From assembly GCF_018636735.1 (NCBI RefSeq), contig NZ_CP045200.1, positions 372,001 through 436,000 of the forward strand: a stretch of DNA of 64,000 nucleotides. The letters run 5' to 3'. The position numbers and the translations under genes are program-made. Below, piece by piece: positions 58,019 through 64,000 of the stretch. Source of the DNA: Erythrobacter sp. 3-20A1M. GTDB taxonomy: Bacteria > Pseudomonadota > Alphaproteobacteria > Sphingomonadales > Sphingomonadaceae. The notes under the pieces are model-generated. The model made no database searches and was not told the DNA's origin. It worked only from the letters and a program-made list of their open reading frames with translations. How positions within the stretch are numbered: position 1 is the stretch's first letter; each line of letters begins with the position of its first letter.

Positions 58019-58723
58019 ATGAGTGAAATTACTTCGAACATCCCCTTCGATATCGTCGGCTTCGACCTCGACGGTACGCTGCTCGACACCCATCGCGACC
58101 TGGGCGAAGCGGTGAACCACGCGCTGCGCGAAGGCGGCTATCGCGCCGTGCCCGTCGAGGAGATCGAGGGGCTGATCGGCGGCGGGGCCAAGCGGATGCT
58201 GGCCCGCGCGATCGAGCGGCAGGGCGGCGACATGGCGCGCGAGGCGTTCCGCCCGCTCTACAAGAGCCTGCTTGCCTATTACGAGGCGCACAATACGGTC
58301 CACACCCGGCCCTATCCGGGCGTGGAGGCCGTGCTGGACGATCTGGCCGCGCGCGGCATCGCGATGGCGGTCGTGACCAACAAGTTCGAAGGTTTCGCTA
58401 CGAACATCCTCACGACGCTCGGCCTTGCCGACCGGTTCGAAACGATCATCGGCGGCGACAGTCTCGGGCGCGACGAGGACGGGAATTACCGCGCCAAGCC
58501 CATGCCCGATCCGCTGGTCGAGGCACGGCGGCGCTGCGGCGGCGGGCGCTTCGCCTTCGTCGGCGATTCTAGCTACGATGTCGGCGCGGCGCGCGCGGCG
58601 GGCGTGCCCGTGATCGTCGCCGGGTACGGCTATTGCGATCGCGCGCCTGCCGAACTCGGCGGCGACGCGGTGGTGGAACGATTCGCCGATATTCCTGCGG
58701 CATTGGCGCGGCTGGGCGGCTAA
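58019..58723 (+). CDS. gph: Phosphoglycolate phosphatase (HAD superfamily)
   Basis: This 234-residue HAD hydrolase has the nucleophile motif FDLDGTLLDT, motif II VVTNK and motif IV FVGDSSYDVGAA, with a helical cap (about 20-85). Members dephosphorylate 2-phosphoglycolate formed in DNA repair. The start is the ATG at 58019, 61 bp from the divergent glmU start. Substrate is by family and by the gph/glmU context. Confidence 0.85.
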   Translation: MSEITSNIPFDIVGFDLDGTLLDTHRDLGEAVNHALREGGYRAVPVEEIEGLIGGGAKRMLARAIERQGGDMAREAFRPLYKSLLAYYEAHNTVHTRPYPGVEAVLDDLAARGIAMAVVTNKFEGFATNILTTLGLADRFETIIGGDSLGRDEDGNYRAKPMPDPLVEARRRCGGGRFAFVGDSSYDVGAARAAGVPVIVAGYGYCDRAPAELGGDAVVERFADIPAALARLGG

Positions 58724-58782
58724 ACCCTCCGCCTGCCGTTACGGCACGGCGACACGGCCCACGCCCGGTTGCGCCCAGTCTC

Positions 58783-58808
58783 GGAACCTGCCACTCCGCG
58801 CCCACGTT
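58783..58808 (+). promoter_or_regulatory. EcfG-type promoter candidate
   Basis: GGAAC (58783-58787), 17 bases, CGTT (58805-58808): an exact match to the alphaproteobacterial general-stress consensus, 37 bp upstream of the SDR start codon. The expected transcription start, about 7 bases on, falls inside the adjoining palindrome. Confidence 0.6.
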
Positions 58809-58823
58809 TTACGTGCACGTAAA
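58808..58823. promoter_or_regulatory. 16 bp perfect palindrome TTTACGTGCACGTAAA, likely operator
   Basis: This perfect palindrome lies between a promoter match and the SDR gene. Its TACGT-ACGTA core is like the 16 bp sites I recall for MerR-family LiuR-type regulators of branched-chain amino acid and fatty-acid breakdown. Which regulator binds here is inference. Confidence 0.6.
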
Positions 58824-58844
58824 CTTCAACGGGAGACATCAGGC

Positions 58845-59774
58845 ATGAGCATCGATTTCAAGGACAAGGTCGCCATCGTCACCGGCGCGGGCGGCGGGCT
58901 CGGCAAGCAATATGCGCTCGAGCTGGCGCGGCGCGGCGCGAAGGTCGTGGTCAACGATCTGGGCGGATCGCGCGACGGCACCGGCCATTCGGACATGGCG
59001 CTGGAAGTCGTCGAGGAGATCGAGAAGGCGGGTGGCACCGCAGTTTCGAACGGCGCTTCGGTGACCGAATACGACCAGATGGAAAAGATGATCGCCGATG
59101 CGAAGCAGCAATGGGGCGGCGTCCATATCCTGATCAACAATGCCGGCGTCCTGCGCGACAAGAGCTTCGCCAAGATGAGCCCGGAGGATTTCGAGTTCGT
59201 GGTGAAGGTCCACCTGCTCGGCAGCGCCTATGCGACCAAGGCCGCGTGGGAAACCTTCCGTGAGCAGTCCTATGGCCGCGTGCTGATGACCGCGTCCTCC
59301 ACCGGCCTGTTCGGCAATTTCGGCCAGGCAAATTACGGCGCGGCCAAGCTCGGCCTCGCGGGGCTGACCAAGACGCTTCATCTCGAAGGCGCGAAGTACA
59401 ACATCAAGGTCAACACGCTCAGCCCCGTGGCGGGCACGCGTATGACCGAGGACCTGTTCCCGGAACAGGCGTTCGAACTGTTCGCGCCGGAGAACGTGGT
59501 TCCCGCCGCGCTGTTCCTGGTCAGCGAGGATGCGCCCAGCAACGCCATCGTCGGCGCGGGCGCAGGCGGCTATCACAGCGCGTGGACCGTGATGAACGAA
59601 CCCGTGTGGCTGCCCGAGGGCGAGCGCTCGGTCGAGGATTTCGCCAGGCACTGGGACAAGATCAGCGAATTCAGCAATCTGAAGGCCCCGGAATCGGGCG
59701 CCGAGCAGTCGGGCCAGATCCTCGCCGCGATGCAGAAGGTGACGGGCCAGGGCCCCTCCTCCGCACGAGGCTGA
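58845..59774 (+). CDS. SDR-family hydroxyacyl-CoA dehydrogenase-like oxidoreductase
   Basis: This 309-residue short-chain dehydrogenase resembles the dehydrogenase part of peroxisomal multifunctional enzyme 2. The NAD site is TGAGGGLGKQYALELARRG, then VVVNDLGGSRDG, NNAGVLRDKSF, catalytic Ser in TASSTGLFGNFGQ and YGAAKLGLAG (YxxxK). It probably oxidises a 3-hydroxyacyl-CoA or a related lipid or steroid substrate. The start has GGGAG upstream. Its regulatory region is described separately. No other beta-oxidation gene is adjacent. Confidence 0.85.
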   Translation: MSIDFKDKVAIVTGAGGGLGKQYALELARRGAKVVVNDLGGSRDGTGHSDMALEVVEEIEKAGGTAVSNGASVTEYDQMEKMIADAKQQWGGVHILINNAGVLRDKSFAKMSPEDFEFVVKVHLLGSAYATKAAWETFREQSYGRVLMTASSTGLFGNFGQANYGAAKLGLAGLTKTLHLEGAKYNIKVNTLSPVAGTRMTEDLFPEQAFELFAPENVVPAALFLVSEDAPSNAIVGAGAGGYHSAWTVMNEPVWLPEGERSVEDFARHWDKISEFSNLKAPESGAEQSGQILAAMQKVTGQGPSSARG

Positions 59775-59781
59775 GCCGAGC

Positions 59782-59801
59782 TGTATTGACCAAATAATAC
59801 A
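59782..59801. promoter_or_regulatory. Inverted repeat TGTATT-N8-AATACA
   Basis: This perfect 6 bp inverted repeat with an 8 bp spacer lies 41 bp before the membrane-protein start codon and overlaps a TTGACC -35-like element (59786-59791). It may be an operator. The spacing (TGT-N14-ACA) excludes the PpsR/CrtJ site. Confidence 0.4.
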
Positions 59802-59817
59802 CTCGCGGTAAGTCCGT

Positions 59818-59833
59818 CCCTGAATTTTCAGGG
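59818..59833 (+). promoter_or_regulatory. Hairpin covering the ribosome site of the membrane-protein gene
   Basis: CCCTGAA (59818-59824) pairs with TTCAGGG (59827-59833). The right arm contains the AGGGG Shine-Dalgarno-like element 8 bp before the ATG at 59842. Folding would hide the ribosome site. Confidence 0.5.
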
Positions 59834-59841
59834 GACCGGGC

Positions 59842-61017
59842 ATGTATAGCGAGGAAGATATCAATTCGGCGGTCGCCGCGGGGGCATTGACTCCCGAGGC
59901 GGCCGCTTCTTTTCGGGCGCATATGACGCAGGTGCGCGAAATGCCGCGCGGCGACGAAGAGAACTTCCGCCTGATCAACAGCTTCAACGACATCTTCGTT
60001 GCCATCGGCGCGATCATCATGCTGCTCGCGGCAAGCGCGATCGGGCAGCAGATTGCGGGGATCTTCGCCCCCGTCCCGACATATCCGGGCATGACCGGGC
60101 AGGACCTCAGCGAGGCGCAGTGGAACGCGTGGCAGGCCGCGCAGGGCCTGCGCACCGCGATGAACCTGATATTCGGCGGTATCCTGGTCGCCGCGACGGC
60201 ATGGGGCCTGGCCGAGTTCTTCACCCGGAGGCGGCGTATGGCGCTCCCCAGCATCATCCTGTTGCTGGCCTATGTATGCGCCGTATTCGCGACTTTCCTG
60301 GGCATAGGCCTAGCGTTGGGCGGCGAACCGCAAACGGGCGAGGCGGGCGGCATTATTGCCAGCGTCGCCGGGCTCTTCGCAGCGGGAGCCGCCTGGGTCC
60401 ACTGGCGCCGTTTCATGGTGCCGATCACGGTCGCTGCCGGAGCAGGCGCGATCGCCGTTACCGTCCTTTCGTTCGTCTTCACCCTTCTCGATGCTGCCGG
60501 AATGGATCGGCCATTCGATGCGGTTCTGTGGTTCATCTTCGCCGCCGGTCTGGCGATATTCGCCTTCGCGATGCGCTGGGACATGAGCGATCCGGCGCGC
60601 ACCACGCGGCGCAGCGACGTCGCCTTCTGGCTCCACCTGCTCGCCGCCCCGATGCTGGCCCATCCGCTGTTCTATTCGCTCGGCGTGATGGACGGGGGCG
60701 ATGCGGTCGGCGTAGGCGGCGCGCTGGGCGTGATCGCGGTCTACATACTGTTCGGCGTGGTCGCTCTGGCGGTCGACCGGCGCGCGCTGCTGGTCTCCGC
60801 CCTCGCCTACGTGCTGGCGGCGCTGACCTTCCTGTTCGACCGGTTCGGGGCGGTGGAGCTGAACTTCGCGCTGACCGCGTTGATCATCGGATCGGCGCTG
60901 CTGACGCTCTCCGCCTTCTGGACGCCGATCCGCGGCAAGGTGGTGCGGATGCTGCCGACCGAATGGCGCGACCGCCTGCCGGAGATCGGCGCGCTGCCCG
61001 CGACGGCCTCCGCCTGA
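59842..61017 (+). CDS. Multi-pass membrane protein, DUF2157-like
   Basis: This 391-residue protein has a soluble N-terminus (about residues 1-45; SEEDINSAVAAGALTPEAAASF), then about ten hydrophobic helices (for example FVAIGAIIMLLAASAIG; IAVTVLSFVFTLLDAAG; LLVSALAYVLAALTFLFD). The short N-terminal helical region preceding a membrane bundle resembles DUF2157 and similar unassigned families. No transport or catalytic motif is visible. It has a structured leader and an inverted repeat upstream. Confidence 0.7.
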   Translation: MYSEEDINSAVAAGALTPEAAASFRAHMTQVREMPRGDEENFRLINSFNDIFVAIGAIIMLLAASAIGQQIAGIFAPVPTYPGMTGQDLSEAQWNAWQAAQGLRTAMNLIFGGILVAATAWGLAEFFTRRRRMALPSIILLLAYVCAVFATFLGIGLALGGEPQTGEAGGIIASVAGLFAAGAAWVHWRRFMVPITVAAGAGAIAVTVLSFVFTLLDAAGMDRPFDAVLWFIFAAGLAIFAFAMRWDMSDPARTTRRSDVAFWLHLLAAPMLAHPLFYSLGVMDGGDAVGVGGALGVIAVYILFGVVALAVDRRALLVSALAYVLAALTFLFDRFGAVELNFALTALIIGSALLTLSAFWTPIRGKVVRMLPTEWRDRLPEIGALPATASA

Positions 61018-61053
61018 TCGCAGCGACTGGCGCACCGGCCACCCGCCGGGGCG

Positions 61054-61407
61054 TCAGTCGTCGATCGCCTTCACCAGCTTGCGCTCCATCGGGGCGAGGA
61101 CCCCGGCGAGCTCGTGCCCGCGCTTCAGTATCTGGCCGTGCTCGCCGAACAGCGTCCACATGCCCTGCCGGTTGCGCAAGGCGGGGCGCTTCTCCACCCG
61201 CGCCTGCGGGCGCTCGGCGGTCCGCCGGAACGCGGCGAAGGCGGCGTAATCCTTCGTGAAATCCATCGCGTAGTCGCGCCACTCGCCCGCCGCGACCATG
61301 CGCCCGTAAAGGTCCAGGATACGCATCAGCTCGTCGCGGTCGAAGCCGACCTGGCTGGGCTTGCGACCGGGAAAGGCGACCACGGTGCCACCGGGAACGC
61401 TGGCCAT
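61054..61407 (-). CDS. DUF2794 family protein
   Basis: This 117-residue protein of the alphaproteobacterial DUF2794 family contains FDRDELMRILDLYGRMVAAGEWRDYAMDF and AERPQARVEKRP (split). Its function is unknown. No membrane segment or signal is seen. The start codon shares one base with the stop of the upstream serine acetyltransferase gene (TGATG), so the pair is translationally coupled. Confidence 0.85.
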   Translation of the reverse strand: MASVPGGTVVAFPGRKPSQVGFDRDELMRILDLYGRMVAAGEWRDYAMDFTKDYAAFAAFRRTAERPQARVEKRPALRNRQGMWTLFGEHGQILKRGHELAGVLAPMERKLVKAIDD

Positions 61408-62135
61408 CAGCGCCCGGCCCCGCTGCGCCGATCATCGGTCGGGTCGTCGCCCCGCGCCGCTTCGCTCTGGGCGCGCAGCCGGGCAATCTCGCCCTCCAGC
61501 GTGCGCAATTGCACCTCCAGTCCTTCGAGCCGGCGGCGACCGTTGCTGCTCGCCAGTTCCTCGCAGGGCTCGTCGCACGGGGTGCCGTAGGGGATGAACT
61601 CGCGCAGCCATTCTTCCGCCGGGACCAGCGTGGAGCGCGCCTTCATCCCGATCATCGTCGCACCGGCGGGCACATCGTCGGTGACCACCGCATTCGCACC
61701 GATGCGCGCGCGTTCGCCGACCACGATCGGGCCGATGACCTGCGCGCCCGAACCGATGATCACGTTGTCTTCTATCGTCGGGTGACGCTTGCCACCAATC
61801 CCGTTCGCCGGGTTGGTGCCGCCCAGCGTGACGCATTGATAGATCGTGACGTTGTCGCCGATCACCGCGGTTTCCCCGACCACGGTAAAGCCATGGTCGA
61901 TGAAGAAATGACGCCCGATCTTCGCGCCCGGATGGATGTCGATCCCGGTCAGCACGCGCGAAAAATGGTTCACGAAGCGCGCGCAGAAATACATTCGCGC
62001 TTCGAACAGCCAGTGCGCGACGCGGTGAAGACCGAGCGCGAGCACACCGGGATAGAGCAGGATTTCCCACCGCGAACGCGGCGCCGGGTCCCGTTTCTGG
62101 ATCGAGTCCAGATAATCGACGAGGCCTTTGAACAT
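61407..62135 (-). CDS. cysE: Serine O-acetyltransferase (EpsC-type CysE)
   Basis: This 242-residue left-handed beta-helix enzyme makes O-acetylserine for cysteine. The hexapeptide repeats include GIDIHPGAKIGRHFFIDHG, YQCVTLGGTNPANGIGGKRH and IIGSGAQVIGPIVVGERAR; the His in HPGA and FIDHG are catalytic. It is the short EpsC form and carries a C-terminal helical tail of about 50 residues (LEGLEVQLRTLEGEIARLR). Start codons ATG at 62138 and 62135 are adjacent; spacing to AGAGG favours 62135. Coupled to DUF2794. Confidence 0.9.
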   Translation of the reverse strand: MFKGLVDYLDSIQKRDPAPRSRWEILLYPGVLALGLHRVAHWLFEARMYFCARFVNHFSRVLTGIDIHPGAKIGRHFFIDHGFTVVGETAVIGDNVTIYQCVTLGGTNPANGIGGKRHPTIEDNVIIGSGAQVIGPIVVGERARIGANAVVTDDVPAGATMIGMKARSTLVPAEEWLREFIPYGTPCDEPCEELASSNGRRRLEGLEVQLRTLEGEIARLRAQSEAARGDDPTDDRRSGAGR

Positions 62136-62166
62136 CATCCTCTCGAATCTACCCCTCAAGCGGGGG

Positions 62167-62778
62167 TCAAAGCAAGCGCGCCTGTTCCGGCCCCTGCACC
62201 GCGTCCAGCGCATCGCGCCAGATGCCGAGCGTCGCGGGGGCCTTGCGCTCCAGTGTCAGCCGGTCGATCGTTTCGACCAGCCGCTCGATTCCGGCGAAAT
62301 CGCGCGCCGTGCGCGGTACGAGGTAGGTAATCGCCCCATCCCCCAGCGCAAGGCCCAGCCGCGCGGCATGGCTTTCGATCAGCGCCCCCACCATCGCATC
62401 GTCGGGCGGGCCGATCCGCAGGTGCAACGCCGCACCCAGGCGCGAAGCGAGGTCGGGCAGCGCGATGTCCCACCCCTCTCTATCCGCGACCAGCAGCAGC
62501 GGCTCGCCGCTTTCCTGCGCGCGATTCCAGCGGTGGAACAGCTCCGTTTCGTCGAGCGAGGCGGCGCGGTCGATCGCCGTACCCTTGCCCGACGCGGCGA
62601 ACCAGCGCGCGAACAGCGATTTGCCGGACCGCGGCGGGCCGAACAGAATGGCCGTGCCGAACGGCCAGCGCCCAGGATTCGCCAGCGCTTCGGCCACATG
62701 GGCATTCGCCTCCCCCAGCACGATGCTGGCCGGATCGGTCGGGAGACCGCGAGACAGGGGAAGCGCGATTTGCGACAT
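62167..62778 (-). CDS. hda: DnaA-homologue regulatory protein HdaA (Hda)
   Basis: This 203-residue AAA+ protein begins with the clamp-binding motif QIALPLSRG. Walker A is FGPPRSGKSLFAR; Walker B is LLLVADREG and a sensor region contains FAGIERLVETIDRL. With the sliding clamp it promotes ATP hydrolysis by DnaA and limits re-initiation of replication. The start at 62778 gives the family length. It lies 12 bp after the DUF2066-like gene, a pairing common in Alphaproteobacteria. Confidence 0.85.
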   Translation of the reverse strand: MSQIALPLSRGLPTDPASIVLGEANAHVAEALANPGRWPFGTAILFGPPRSGKSLFARWFAASGKGTAIDRAASLDETELFHRWNRAQESGEPLLLVADREGWDIALPDLASRLGAALHLRIGPPDDAMVGALIESHAARLGLALGDGAITYLVPRTARDFAGIERLVETIDRLTLERKAPATLGIWRDALDAVQGPEQARLL

Positions 62779-62789
62779 GCGCCGCTCGC

Positions 62790-64000
62790 CTAGCGCCGGA
62801 TCGAAAGCGCGCTGCCGCCCTGCGTCACGGAGAAGCCGCGCCCGGCCAGCGCCTGTGCCAGATCGTTCAGCGATCCGGCGTAGGTTACGCGCATCACGGA
62901 GGTTCCGCCGATCGCGAGCGAACTCGTCGCGGCCGAACGCACGCCTGGCGTCGCATTGACCGCCGAGAGGGTGGCATCGACCGCGCCCGCATCGGGGGTG
63001 GCGAACTGGACGACATAGGTCGCCACGGTCGCGCTCTGGGTGGGGGGCAGCGTGATGGTAGGCTGATCGTCCGTCTCTGCCGCCTGCTGCGCCGCGCGGG
63101 CCGCCGCATCCGCCGCCCGGCGTTGCGCCTGCGCGGCCTCGCCCCGGTCGATCAATTGCCGGACCGCCGGGTCCATCTGGCCTCCGCCGCTGGCGAGCGT
63201 CGGATCGGGCGTCAGCCGACCGTCGGCCAGGGCGCTTTCGAAGATCTTGTCCATCCGCAGCACCGCGCGATCGAGCATCGCCGGCAGCTCGCGCGGATTG
63301 CCCGCATCCATCGTGAAGCTGGCGAGATAGGTGCTGTCGGGGCCGTAGCGCGCCGTAAACGTGCCTTTCACCGGGCCACCGGGATAGGCGTAGTCGAGCC
63401 GCGCGATGGCGACGATGACGTCGCTCGCCCCGAACTGGTCGAGGATATTGCGCCACCAGGTACGGCTGCGCCGCCCGCTCTGCCCGTAAGTGACGAGCAG
63501 CGAATCGGCACCCGAGCCCGCCGGGCGGACATAGTCCACGCGGCTCGATCCGGGCTGGTACTCCGCCCAGGCGCGCTGCCATTCGTTGCGCCGTTCATAG
63601 ACCGTCTCGGTCCCGCCGGTGAAGGTCACCGGGATCAGCAGCATCGGTGCGGAGCGGGCCGCGCGGCCCGCCGCGCCGAGATAGCTGCCCGCCCGCTGCC
63701 GGTCGAAGATGACGCCCAGGCGCGCCTTGTACCGGCGATCGCCGATCTGCTCGTCCTCGATGACGATCGCGGAAACGATACCCTGCAACTGGCTGTCGCT
63801 GAGGTTCGGACCCTCCAGCTTGGCCCATGCCTTGCGGGCCGCCTGATGCCACCCCTCCAGCCGGGCCTCCTCCGCATTCTTCGCGGTGACGTCGACATCT
63901 ATGCCCGACACGTCGATATCGTTGCTGGCCATGACCGGCGGAATTCCGCGGTCGCCATCGACCTGCGCACGCGCCCACAGCACGCCGAGCGCGACGAACG
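62790..64000 (-). CDS. DUF2066-like protein with C-terminal ferredoxin-like domain (N-terminus outside window)
   Basis: The frame is open at the right edge, so the start is missing. The first visible residues (FVALGVLWARAQ) look like the end of a signal peptide; a GTG at 63983 is in that segment and is unlikely to be the start. The mature part has IDVDVTAKNAEEARLEGWHQ and RLGVIFDRQRAGSYLG, as in DUF2066. An Ala/Gln-rich linker follows, and a C-terminal fold (VVQFATPDAGAVDATLSAV; VMRVTYAGSLNDLAQALAG) resembles an HMA-type ferredoxin fold without the metal cysteines. Function is unknown. Confidence 0.75.
   Translation of the reverse strand, partial: FVALGVLWARAQVDGDRGIPPVMASNDIDVSGIDVDVTAKNAEEARLEGWHQAARKAWAKLEGPNLSDSQLQGIVSAIVIEDEQIGDRRYKARLGVIFDRQRAGSYLGAAGRAARSAPMLLIPVTFTGGTETVYERRNEWQRAWAEYQPGSSRVDYVRPAGSGADSLLVTYGQSGRRSRTWWRNILDQFGASDVIVAIARLDYAYPGGPVKGTFTARYGPDSTYLASFTMDAGNPRELPAMLDRAVLRMDKIFESALADGRLTPDPTLASGGGQMDPAVRQLIDRGEAAQAQRRAADAAARAAQQAAETDDQPTITLPPTQSATVATYVVQFATPDAGAVDATLSAVNATPGVRSAATSSLAIGGTSVMRVTYAGSLNDLAQALAGRGFSVTQGGSALSIRR

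Noticed and set aside
59782-59801. PpsR/CrtJ binding site (TGT-N12-ACA) for photosynthesis-type control
   Set aside because: The spacing is N14, not N12, and there is no photosynthesis gene in the window.

Overview
This 64 kb window is a contiguous stretch of a high-GC alphaproteobacterial chromosome. Several things point to Sphingomonadales, probably Erythrobacteraceae: the gene neighbourhoods (mutY/dciA/dsbA/dsbA/smc, plsX-fabH-ihfA-merR, atpHAGDC, hda next to a DUF2066-like gene), the DUF1489, DUF2794 and DUF4197 families, an HWE-type kinase, and GGAAC-N17-CGTT (EcfG-type) promoter matches. The family assignment is inference. I saw no rRNA, tRNA, CRISPR array, prophage or insertion sequence. 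Coding density is very high and no gene-free gap exceeds 300 bp.

Layout. 1-6.3 kb: a truncated GAF/GGDEF/EAL protein, ybeY-corC, LysR and LuxR regulators, an outer-membrane barrel and a TupA-like ATP-grasp protein. 6.4-8.2 kb: a translationally coupled YqcI/YcgG (heme N-oxygenase-like) and DUF1989 pair, separated from a cyclophilin by a clear terminator. 8.3-14.3 kb: mgtE, DUF1489, DUF4396, a small hydrophilic protein behind an EcfG-like promoter, nudC and a serine hydrolase. 14.3-20.9 kb: mutY diverging from dciA-dsbA-dsbA-smc. 21-22.8 kb: a frameshifted HWE sensor kinase with a coupled response regulator. 22.9-26 kb: rpmF-plsX-fabH and ihfA-merR, all on the minus strand. 26.1-31.7 kb: an MBL-fold hydrolase, a short CDF transporter, an S24 repressor with a likely operator, two small conserved genes, a hydroxyacid dehydrogenase and cysS. 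31.7-38.2 kb: nitroreductase, cobT, transaldolase, DUF4197 and priA. 38.2-47.5 kb: DUF2231 plus a sorbosone dehydrogenase-like lipoprotein, a secreted HExxH/TPR protein, an FeS-type photolyase, a CPBP protease, Ada and a membrane-bound trypsin-like protease. 47.6-53.3 kb: the F1 ATP synthase operon, carrying an extra lipoprotein gene and a repeat doublet. 53.4-58.7 kb: a frameshifted S9 peptidase, a nonsense-interrupted HNH gene, a lipoprotein and glmU/gph. 58.8-64 kb: an SDR dehydrogenase under a striking promoter/palindrome, a membrane protein, DUF2794-cysE, hda and a truncated DUF2066-like gene.

Most of the window is housekeeping. The accessory signals of most interest are the YqcI/YcgG-DUF1989 pair with a terminator against its start codon, the EcfG-type promoters, the S24 operator region, the paired-palindrome repeats, the extra lipoprotein gene inside the ATP synthase operon, and three genes each interrupted by one small lesion. 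Those lesions could be sequence errors or real decay. I found no single, clearly new multi-gene system.
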